DNA of 6,978 nucleotides. Origin: Oscillospiraceae bacterium. GTDB lineage: Bacteria; Bacillota; Clostridia; Oscillospirales; Oscillospiraceae. The stretch lies in assembly GCA_017420125.1 (NCBI GenBank), contig JAFOJR010000061.1, positions 1 to 6,978 of the forward strand, in the 5' to 3' direction. Positions 1-5,429 of this stretch are shown piece by piece. Position numbers and translations under genes: made by a program. The notes beneath the pieces were generated by a model, which did not search any database, was not told the origin of the DNA, and was given only the letters and a program-made list of their open reading frames with translations. Each line of letters opens with the position of its first letter. Position 1 is the first letter of the stretch.

Positions 1-990
1 GCCGGAGCAGGACGAGAGAATGATGTCAGCTGAGGTCTGACGCAGCAGAGTAATTTGAGATAAATACCGGCTGCAGGAGAAAACCGCCACCACCTCGCCG
101 TTTTCCGGATCGCTGACAGAGACCACTTTCATGGAAATGGTATCCGGCAGATCCCGGATGAAGCGGACGGAGGTTGTGCGGCCCGGCTGCAGCTTCTGGC
201 CGTCTTCTTCCGACAAAAGAGCGATAAAATACCAGGCATTGTCGGTGATCAGCTTTCCAATCACGCCGCTGGCAGGTGTTTCCGGGGCCAGCTGGCGGAA
301 TGCGGACGGGGTGAGGGAGAGAATCGATTCCTCTGTCAGCACAGTTTCATATCCATCCACCAGACTGGAATATAAACCCGATTCCGGGGCAGAAACCGTG
401 TTGATCTTTTGCGCGGTGCTGGACTCCAGCTGGCGGATTTGTTCGGCGAGATTGTCCACAAGGGCGGAAATTTCCACATTCTGATCGGCGGTATATTCTC
501 TTTGGAACACCAGATTTTTCAGCGAGAAAGAGGCGGAAGACAGCTGGGCAAGAGATTGGTCTGCAACAGATTGGTGCAGAGAAACAATGGATGCTACAAT
601 TTCGGTGTCCAGGCGGGCTTTATCCAAAGCATCTTCCGCAGAGGAAGCCGTGTTTTGCAATTGCTCCAGCTGAGCATTCAACGTGTTCAGTTTTTGATGC
701 TGCTCCAGCGTTTCCCGGTTGGAATACATTGTGGCAATGGTCTGATCTTTCCCCACCCGTTCTCCCTCACGGGGAGAAACTTCAACCAGGCCGGAGGCGG
801 TGGGCAAAACCGTTTCCGTGCGTGCCAGATATCCTTTTGCCGTAACCAGTTCTTCCACCTGAAAAACATAAGTAGGTTCTGTTTGATAAGGGGAAGAAAG
901 GGAGCGGATGGCATAAACGGCCAAATAGACGATGGTCCCCAAAAAGAGAATTGCCATGATTACTTTTGTTGCCAGAGTTCCTTGTTTCAT
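1..990 (-). CDS. HlyD-family membrane-fusion/adaptor-like protein (C-terminus off the left edge)
   Basis: The frame is open for 330 codons from an ATG at 990 to the window edge, so the C-terminus is missing. Residues 11-27 form one hydrophobic segment (IMAILFLGTIVYLAVYA) preceded by lysines, fitting an N-terminal membrane anchor. Residues 50-80 resemble the first half of a lipoyl/barrel-sandwich domain (TASGLVEVSPREGERVGKDQ). Residues 90-195 are Gln/Leu/Glu-rich and helical, as in adaptor coiled-coil hairpins. Residues 200-225 (APESGLYSSLVDGYE) match the returning lipoyl half, and residues 240 onward look like a beta-barrel. HlyD-type adaptors normally link an inner-membrane transporter to outer components; in a Gram-positive cell the protein would be membrane-anchored and extracytoplasmic. 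An AGGAG lies 7 nt before the ATG, 25 bp after the hfq stop, so it is probably the next gene of that operon. No transporter gene is visible here, so its partner and substrate are unknown. The fold family is fairly sure; the function is not. Confidence 0.8.
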   Translation of the reverse strand, partial: MKQGTLATKVIMAILFLGTIVYLAVYAIRSLSSPYQTEPTYVFQVEELVTAKGYLARTETVLPTASGLVEVSPREGERVGKDQTIATMYSNRETLEQHQKLNTLNAQLEQLQNTASSAEDALDKARLDTEIVASIVSLHQSVADQSLAQLSSASFSLKNLVFQREYTADQNVEISALVDNLAEQIRQLESSTAQKINTVSAPESGLYSSLVDGYETVLTEESILSLTPSAFRQLAPETPASGVIGKLITDNAWYFIALLSEEDGQKLQPGRTTSVRFIRDLPDTISMKVVSVSDPENGEVVAVFSCSRYLSQITLLRQTSADIILSSCSG

Positions 991-1015
991 ATGATTTCTC
1001 CTGTGACAGAAGAAG

Positions 1016-1279
1016 TCAGCAGACGGAAGGCTCTGCCAGTGCAAGGGGCTCCTTCTGCTTTTCTGCCAGTAAAATGGGGTGTTGCGGGACGATGGTGGAA
1101 ATTGCGTGTTTATAAATCAACTGTTGTTTCCCCTCGCTCATCAAAACGATGACAAACGGATCAAACCCGGAGATTTGGCCCCGAAGCTGAAATCCATTTA
1201 CCAGAAAAACCGTAACGGGCAGACGTGCCTGCCGTGCGCGGGCGAGAAACGAATCCTGTAAATTTTGCAGTTTTGCCAT
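1016..1279 (-). CDS. hfq: RNA chaperone Hfq
   Basis: This is an 87-residue Hfq, the Sm-fold hexamer that binds small RNAs and mRNAs in the cytoplasm. Visible hallmarks are NLQDSFL at residues 6-12 (Q8, D9), the Sm1 block LVNGFQLRGQISGFDPFVIV at 26-45, and the Sm2 block YKHAIST at 56-62 with the proximal-site Y-K-H. The loop MSEGKQQLIYKH resembles the Bacillus subtilis protein and is one residue longer than in E. coli. The rim keeps R16 and R19 but lacks the contiguous arginine patch of E. coli, so the mode of sRNA pairing may differ. A tail of about 20 residues, ending in Cys, follows the core, longer than in B. subtilis. The start is the ATG at 1279: AAGGAG (1289-1294) sits 9 nt upstream, whereas an in-frame ATG at 1297 overlaps that same Shine-Dalgarno and would add six unconserved residues. 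It follows miaA, the usual arrangement in many bacteria. Confidence 0.96.
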   Translation of the reverse strand: MAKLQNLQDSFLARARQARLPVTVFLVNGFQLRGQISGFDPFVIVLMSEGKQQLIYKHAISTIVPQHPILLAEKQKEPLALAEPSVC

Positions 1280-1288
1280 GAAAACCCA

Positions 1289-1294
1289 CTCCTT
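1289..1294 (-). promoter_or_regulatory. Ribosome binding site that fixes the hfq start
   Basis: AAGGAG on the minus strand lies 9 nt before the ATG at 1279. The alternative upstream ATG at 1297 overlaps this motif and has no Shine-Dalgarno of its own, so the shorter Hfq beginning MAKLQNLQD is the supported product. Confidence 0.85.
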
Positions 1295-1329
1295 CAAAAA
1301 TCAATGCGGCAGCCGAGGGCCTGTCCGCG

Positions 1330-1352
1330 GGAATGGTGGCATACGCCATTCC
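1330..1352 (-). other. Intergenic hairpin between miaA and hfq
   Basis: GGAATGG (1330-1336) and CCATTCC (1346-1352) are perfect inverted repeats with a 9-nt spacer, giving a 7-bp stem. A competing stem TGGC/GCCA (1337-1340 with 1345-1348) with a 4-nt loop lies inside it. It begins a few bases after the miaA stop. No T-run follows in the direction of transcription, so it does not look like an intrinsic terminator. It could mark a processing site or protect the upstream mRNA end; that role is inference. Confidence 0.45.
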
Positions 1353-1357
1353 TGGTT

Positions 1358-2302
1358 TCATAGTAAACCAGATGCTTTCATGGAATGTGTCGAAATATGC
1401 AGTGCCTGTTCAAAATCCGGCTGTGCTCCCCATAAAATCCAATTCAAATCCGTTTTTCGCCGCAGCCAGGTGATCTGCCGTTTGGCATATTGACGGGAAC
1501 GGAGTTTGATTTCCGAAACAGCATCCGCCAGCGGCATTTCTCCGGCAATGGCCGCACAGAGTTCTTTGTAGCCAATGGCCTGCATGGATGTTGCGCGGGG
1601 AGAAAGCCCTCGGGACAGAAGCCCCTGTACTTCCTCCACCAGGCCGGAAGAAATCATCTCGTCAACCCGCTGATTGATGCGGGCGTATAAATCTTCCCGT
1701 GCGGCAAAGGAAAGCGCCAGCTGACACGCGGCATAACGCGGCGGGACGCGGCGGGAGGCCTCGTGATGGACGGAAAGGGGAATACCGGTGACGGAATATA
1801 CTTCCAGCGCACGGACAATCCGTTTGACGTCGTTGGGGTGCAGCCGGGCGGCAGACTCTGGGTCAACTTTTGCCAGGTCGGAAAGCAGGGCTTCCCCGCC
1901 TTCGGCAGCGGCCCGCCGCTCCAGGTCGGCTCGCAGAGCCGGATCCTCCGCCCGTGCGGCGAAGGAACGTCCCGCCAAAAGCGCGTCCAGATAGAGCCCG
2001 GTTCCCCCAACCAGAACGGGCAGTTTGTTCCGGGACAAAATGTCGTCCACACAGGCGCTGGCCTGCTCCACATAGCGGGCGACAGAATAATCTTCAGACG
2101 GATCGGCCACGTCGATCATATGATGGGGAACGCCATCCATTTCCTGAAGTGTTGGCTTGGCAGTGCCAATGTCCATTTGGCGGTAGACCTGCATCGAGTC
2201 CACGGAGACGACTTCTCCGCCGTAGGCCCTGGCCAAAGAAACGCCCAAACGTGTTTTCCCTGTAGCGGTAGGCCCTGTAATGACCAAAACATCAGCAGAC
2301 AA
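1358..2302 (-). CDS. miaA: tRNA dimethylallyltransferase MiaA
   Basis: MiaA transfers a dimethylallyl group to N6 of A37 in tRNAs that read codons beginning with U, the first step toward ms2i6A; it is cytoplasmic. From the TTG start the product is 314 residues, a normal length. Motifs in order are the P-loop GPTATGKT (10-17), VDSMQVYR (34-41) with the conserved Asp, DIGTAKP (44-50), and GGTGLY (99-104); the C-terminal part carries the expected RSRQYAKRQITWLRR stretch. I chose the TTG at 2302 because GGAGGTG (2309-2315) sits 6 nt upstream of it. An in-frame ATG at 2317 overlaps that Shine-Dalgarno and has nothing suitable upstream, and it would add five unconserved residues. The gene lies 70 bp after thpR and 78 bp before hfq, in the same direction. 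Family assignment is firm; the start codon is inferred from Shine-Dalgarno placement. Confidence 0.96.
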   Translation of the reverse strand: MSADVLVITGPTATGKTRLGVSLARAYGGEVVSVDSMQVYRQMDIGTAKPTLQEMDGVPHHMIDVADPSEDYSVARYVEQASACVDDILSRNKLPVLVGGTGLYLDALLAGRSFAARAEDPALRADLERRAAAEGGEALLSDLAKVDPESAARLHPNDVKRIVRALEVYSVTGIPLSVHHEASRRVPPRYAACQLALSFAAREDLYARINQRVDEMISSGLVEEVQGLLSRGLSPRATSMQAIGYKELCAAIAGEMPLADAVSEIKLRSRQYAKRQITWLRRKTDLNWILWGAQPDFEQALHISTHSMKASGLL

Positions 2303-2308
2303 GACATT

Positions 2309-2315
2309 CACCTCC
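2309..2315 (-). promoter_or_regulatory. Strong ribosome binding site for the TTG start of miaA
   Basis: GGAGGTG on the minus strand ends 6 nt before a TTG at 2302. The first G is also the G of an in-frame ATG at 2315-2317, so that ATG cannot use this site. An out-of-frame ATG at 2305-2307 is too close to it. The TTG is the only in-frame start at a normal distance. Confidence 0.8.
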
Positions 2316-2372
2316 ATTGGTTCGCGGCGGACGGACGCTGAAGCACATTTGCCGCAAGGCAGCCCGGCGAAA

Positions 2373-2924
2373 TTATCCCGTTGCGCCGCTCAGACGTGCG
2401 CGATGGCAAGGGGTATAAGTCAACACGCCATTTACCCGGCGGGATTCCATCAGGGCGATGGAGGCAACCGGCAGATCCGGAACTGCATGCCGGATTGACG
2501 GTGGGGAAACACCGGGTGGAAAGACGATATTCCGGCCCAGCGTCAAATGCGGCCGGAAGGGTTTTTTATCATAGGGAAGTCCGGCCCGGTCCAACGCCCG
2601 GGTCAGCTGTCTCTGCAGCTGCAGCAGCCACGGAGAGGCAGCCGCCTGCACATAATATAAATCGCCGTCCCGGCGGCGGAAACGATCCAGCGCAGCAAAA
2701 GAGAGCACGGCAGGCAAAGGAAGGCCCGTGGCGGCTTCTGCCATGCAGGTTTCAATTTTTGGCAGAGAAGAGCGGGGGAGCTCCCCCAAAAAGGCCAGCG
2801 TCAGATGCAGATTTTCCGGCCGGGAAAACCGCCCTTTTGCCCCGCAGGCGATCAGGTCTTCCTGCACTGCTTCCAATGCTTTGCGGACGGGTTCATTCAA
2901 CAGAATCGCAAGAAATAATCGCAT
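2373..2924 (-). CDS. thpR: RNA 2',3'-cyclic phosphodiesterase, ThpR/LigT type (2H phosphoesterase)
   Basis: The 183-residue product has the two HxTx motifs that define 2H phosphoesterases: HLTL at 40-43 in the context ENLHLTLAFLGEL, and HLTL at 126-129 in the context FRPHLTLGR. The two histidines are the catalytic pair. Family members hydrolyse 2',3'-cyclic phosphate ends to 2'-phosphates, and some ligate tRNA halves in vitro; the physiological substrate is usually unclear. The N-terminus MRLFLAILL is typical of the family and begins at the ATG at 2924, with AGGA 8 nt upstream. The frame remains open 13 codons further upstream, but that sequence is not family-like. The gene sits 72 bp after glyS and 70 bp before miaA, among other RNA-acting genes. 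The family is sure; the cellular role is not. Confidence 0.9.
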   Translation of the reverse strand: MRLFLAILLNEPVRKALEAVQEDLIACGAKGRFSRPENLHLTLAFLGELPRSSLPKIETCMAEAATGLPLPAVLSFAALDRFRRRDGDLYYVQAAASPWLLQLQRQLTRALDRAGLPYDKKPFRPHLTLGRNIVFPPGVSPPSIRHAVPDLPVASIALMESRRVNGVLTYTPCHRARLSGATG

Positions 2925-2946
2925 CGTCTTTTTCCTGATAGATGTG

Positions 2947-2987
2947 TGCCGGGGCAGGGACAAACGGGTTTGCCGCTGCCCCGGGCA
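2947..2987 (-). other. Long GC-rich hairpin between glyS and thpR
   Basis: The arms TGCCGGGGCAG (2947-2957, plus strand) and CTGCCCCGGGCA (2976-2987) pair along 11 bp with one bulged base. Inside, GG/CC and CAAA (2961-2964) with TTTG (2969-2972) pair around a 4-nt loop, so nearly all 41 nt are paired. It starts about 10 nt after the glyS stop and ends before the thpR Shine-Dalgarno. No T-run follows in either direction, so it is not a canonical intrinsic terminator. It may attenuate, stabilise the glyS mRNA end or be a cleavage site; which of these is not visible. Confidence 0.65.
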
Positions 2988-2996
2988 AACGTGAAA

Positions 2997-4430
2997 TTAA
3001 TAAGCGGTTTTTTCTGTCAGATATGCCTTCAAGCTGTCGATGGGAATCCGTTCCTGCTCCATGGTGTCCCGGTTTCGGACAGTGACACAGTGGTCGGCCG
3101 GGGTGTTTTCATCGCCCACGGTTTGGAAGTCTATGGTAATGCAGTATGGCGTGCCGATTTCATCCTGGCGGCGATACCGCTTGCCGATGGAGCCGGTATC
3201 GTCAAAGTCTACCATAAAGTCTTTCGACAGCGTGGTATAGATTTCCTCTGCAGCAGGCGAAAGCTTCTTGGACAGCGGCAGAACCGCAGCCTTGAAAGGC
3301 GCCAGTGCCGGATGGAAGTGCATTACCACACGGATATCATCGTTGCCCTTTTTATCCTGGCCCACCACTTCTTCGTCATATGCTTCCAGCAGGAAAGCCA
3401 AAGTGACGCGGTCGGCGCCCAGAGAGGGCTCGATGACATAAGGGATGTAGTGTTCGTTTTTCTCCTGATCAAAATATGTCATATCTTTGCCGGAGGTGTT
3501 TTGATGCTGTGTCAAATCGAAATTGGTGCGGGAAGCAACGCCCCACAATTCGCCCCAGCCGAAGGGGAACAAATATTCAAAGTCGGTGGTGGCGTTGGAA
3601 TAGTGGGACAGTTCTTCCGGATCATGATCCCGCAGGCGGAGATTTTCGTCTTTCATCTCCAGAGACAGCAGCCAGTTGCGGCAGAAATCCTTCCAATATT
3701 GGAACCACTCCAGCTCTGTGCCCGGCTGGCAGAAAAATTCCAGCTCCATCTGTTCAAATTCCCGGGTACGGAAGGTGAAGTTGCCCGGGGTGATCTCATT
3801 GCGGAAGGATTTTCCAATTTGACAAACGCCGAACGGCAGTTTTTTTCGGGTGGTGCGCTGTACGTTCTGGAAATTGACGAAGATGCCCTGTGCCGTTTCC
3901 GGACGGAGATAGACGGTGTTTTTGGCGTCTTCCGTAACGCCCTGAAACGTTTTAAACATCAGGTTGAACTGACGGATATCCGTCCAATTCTGTTTGCCGC
4001 AGGACGGACAGCAGATCTGGTGTTCCGCGACAAAGTCTTTCATTTCGCTCTGGCTCATGGCATCCACGCTGGTGTTTAAAGCAAAGTTGTGGTCATGGCA
4101 CCATTCTTCAATGATCTTGTCGGCGCGAAACCGCTCTTTACACTCCTTGCAGTCCATCAGAGGATCGGAAAAACCACCCACATGGCCGGAGGCTACCCAG
4201 GTTTGGGGGTTCATTAAAATGGCGGCGTCCAGGCCTACATTATAAGGTGTTTCCTGTACGAACTTTTTCCACCATGCCTTTTTGATGTTGTTTTTCAGCT
4301 CTACGCCCAAAGGGCCGTAATCCCAAGTGTTAGCCAGCCCGCCGTAGATTTCAGATCCTGCAAAAATAAAGCCGCGGCCTTTGCACAACGCAACGATTTT
4401 TTCCATGGTTTTTTCTTGATTGGATAGCAT
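2997..4430 (-). CDS. glyS: Glycyl-tRNA synthetase, single-chain (alpha2) type
   Basis: This class II synthetase charges tRNA-Gly with glycine in the cytoplasm. The product is 477 residues from the ATG at 4430, in the range of bacterial alpha2 GlyRS and unlike the two-subunit GlyQ/GlyS enzyme. Motifs include SEIYGGLANTWDYGPLG (26-42), the family signature after the N-terminus; RPETAQGIF (176-184); motif 2 FRNEITPGNFTFRTREFEQ (209-227); and motif 3 GADR (338-341). The C-terminal anticodon-binding domain starts near LAPFKAAVLPL (376-386) and includes DDTGSIGKRYRRQDEIGTPY. CKEC (94-97) and CCPSC (140-144) may form a metal site. GAGGAG (4441-4446) lies 10 nt before the chosen ATG; a TTG at 4469 is in frame but lacks a ribosome site. 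It is the first gene after a strong promoter, ahead of thpR, miaA and hfq. glyS is the usual label for this type in many genomes; glyQS is also used. Confidence 0.97.
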   Translation of the reverse strand: MLSNQEKTMEKIVALCKGRGFIFAGSEIYGGLANTWDYGPLGVELKNNIKKAWWKKFVQETPYNVGLDAAILMNPQTWVASGHVGGFSDPLMDCKECKERFRADKIIEEWCHDHNFALNTSVDAMSQSEMKDFVAEHQICCPSCGKQNWTDIRQFNLMFKTFQGVTEDAKNTVYLRPETAQGIFVNFQNVQRTTRKKLPFGVCQIGKSFRNEITPGNFTFRTREFEQMELEFFCQPGTELEWFQYWKDFCRNWLLSLEMKDENLRLRDHDPEELSHYSNATTDFEYLFPFGWGELWGVASRTNFDLTQHQNTSGKDMTYFDQEKNEHYIPYVIEPSLGADRVTLAFLLEAYDEEVVGQDKKGNDDIRVVMHFHPALAPFKAAVLPLSKKLSPAAEEIYTTLSKDFMVDFDDTGSIGKRYRRQDEIGTPYCITIDFQTVGDENTPADHCVTVRNRDTMEQERIPIDSLKAYLTEKTAY

Positions 4431-4440
4431 AATTCTTCCG

Positions 4441-4446
4441 CTCCTC
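4441..4446 (-). promoter_or_regulatory. Ribosome binding site of glyS
   Basis: GAGGAG on the minus strand lies 10 nt before the ATG at 4430, with a second purine patch GGAAG closer in. It supports starting GlyRS at MLSNQEKTM rather than at the in-frame TTG 13 codons upstream, which would place this site inside the coding sequence. Confidence 0.7.
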
Positions 4447-4494
4447 TGTTGTATAATTTTCCATTTCAACGGGGAAAAGGTGTCTTAACCATCT

Positions 4495-4522
4495 ATTATA
4501 TACTGGAATTGCGCCTTGTCAA
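4495..4522 (-). promoter_or_regulatory. Sigma-A type promoter of the glyS-thpR-miaA-hfq unit
   Basis: On the minus strand a perfect -35 box TTGACA (4517-4522) and a perfect -10 box TATAAT (4495-4500) are separated by 16 bp. The predicted transcription start is near 4488, giving a leader of roughly 57 nt before glyS. The TGA stop of the upstream YihY-family gene (4519-4521) lies within the -35 box. No other hexamer pair of this quality was noticed in the window. The leader is too short for a T-box riboswitch, and only a weak 6-bp TTTTCC/GGAAAA hairpin is seen in it. Confidence 0.85.
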
Positions 4523-5358
4523 CCGCTCAGACGACGGGCTTTCCAATACTTTTCCCGCACAAAATTGATCACGTTGCCCAAAATGATGACCTGTCCGCAA
4601 AGATAGAGCCAGACCATCAGGATGATGATGGCGGCCAGGCTCCCGTACACCAGCTGATATCGGGAAGACAGCTCGATGAACCAGGAGAAGATGATACTGA
4701 GACCAACCAGCACAACGGAGGCGAACAGTGTGCCCCAGATCACCGGCGGGCGGCGATGCTTTTTTTTGCGGCGTACCGGGATGCGATAATAAAGAAACAG
4801 GGCGATGAAAAAAAGGGCGAACAAAAGCAGAAACCGAAACCAGTACCAGATGGAAAGAATTCCAATCGACAAGGACAGATCATTGATTAAAAAAGAGGTG
4901 AACCATTCGCCGGTCAGGAGAAGCGCGACGCTGACATGCAGGAAGACCAGCAAAAAAATAGGCGCCAGAAAGCTGAGAATGAAATGCCGGAGGCCGGAGA
5001 AAAGAGGCTTTCCATAAAGATCGCCCATAATGCGCAAAAGACTGCGAAACGCTGCCGAAGAAGAGGTAAACAGCAAAATGAGCCCGCCGATCAGCAGCGC
5101 AGTGGACTGATTGCCGGAGATATACTGGAAATAATCCGTCAAAACCGAGAGACTGCTTTTGGGAATCACATTGGAAATGATCGCCCAAAAAGGCGCTTCG
5201 TTTACATGCAGCAGGTCGGCCAGAGCATGGGCGCAGATCAAAAGCGGAAAGAACGTCAGCGTAGAGAAAAAGGCCAGTTCTGCGGCAGATCGGGAAACGC
5301 GTTTTTCAAAATAGAGGGAAACCGTGTCTGCGAGGAAGGAAAGAGCGGGGGATTTCAA
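4519..5358 (-). CDS. YihY/RNase BN-like (virulence factor BrkB family) integral membrane protein
   Basis: From the TTG at 5358 the product is 279 residues, the usual length of the YihY/UPF0761 family. The conserved N-terminal pattern is present as SRSAAELAFFSTLTFFPLL (22-40). About six hydrophobic segments follow, near residues 28-50, 86-104, 124-148, 168-192, 206-227 and 238-262. The family signature near the end is YGSLAAIIILMVWLYL (238-253) followed by LGNVIN (260-265). A basic loop RRKKKHRRPP (196-205) is expected to be cytoplasmic. The name RNase BN is historical: the real E. coli RNase BN is a different protein, and no transport or enzymatic function is established for this family. Fifty further upstream codons are open, but they overlap the DUF815 gene; AGGAGG 10 nt before the TTG decides the start. 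The stop codon overlaps the glyS promoter. Confidence 0.92.
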   Translation of the reverse strand: MKSPALSFLADTVSLYFEKRVSRSAAELAFFSTLTFFPLLICAHALADLLHVNEAPFWAIISNVIPKSSLSVLTDYFQYISGNQSTALLIGGLILLFTSSSAAFRSLLRIMGDLYGKPLFSGLRHFILSFLAPIFLLVFLHVSVALLLTGEWFTSFLINDLSLSIGILSIWYWFRFLLLFALFFIALFLYYRIPVRRKKKHRRPPVIWGTLFASVVLVGLSIIFSWFIELSSRYQLVYGSLAAIIILMVWLYLCGQVIILGNVINFVREKYWKARRLSG

Positions 5359-5368
5359 TGTAAATCTA

Positions 5369-5374
5369 CCTCCT
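5369..5374 (-). promoter_or_regulatory. Ribosome binding site that fixes the TTG start of the YihY-family gene
   Basis: A perfect AGGAGG on the minus strand precedes the TTG at 5358 by 10 nt (9 if the following T is counted in the motif). The longer open frame would begin inside the preceding gene and read through this site. No ATG or GTG start is available at a suitable distance, so TTG is preferred. Confidence 0.8.
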
Positions 5375-5429
5375 GATTCCACAGCGGGCAGGCGGCGCCG
5401 TCCGCTTTCACAATAGGGATACAGACTGG

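Noticed and set aside
409..1152. 247-codon open frame on the plus strand
   Set aside because: It runs antisense to both the HlyD-like gene and hfq, crossing their boundary, and has no recognisable protein features.
1763..2341. Overlapping plus-strand frames opposite miaA
   Set aside because: Several frames are open at once because of GC bias; the miaA motifs on the minus strand explain the region.
2946..4079. 377-codon open frame on the plus strand
   Set aside because: It lies almost wholly opposite glyS, whose motifs are unmistakable. The translation shows no family features and no good ribosome site; it is an antisense shadow of codon bias.
4405..4464. Short upstream frame starting ATG at 4464 in the glyS leader, overlapping the glyS start
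   Set aside because: It has no Shine-Dalgarno and its translation is not leader-peptide-like (no glycine run), so a regulatory upstream frame is not supported.
5383..5406. GC-rich hairpin in the gap between the DUF815 gene and the YihY-family gene
   Set aside because: Only a 5-bp AGCGG/CCGCT stem with a broken inner stem is seen, and no T-run follows; not convincing as a terminator.
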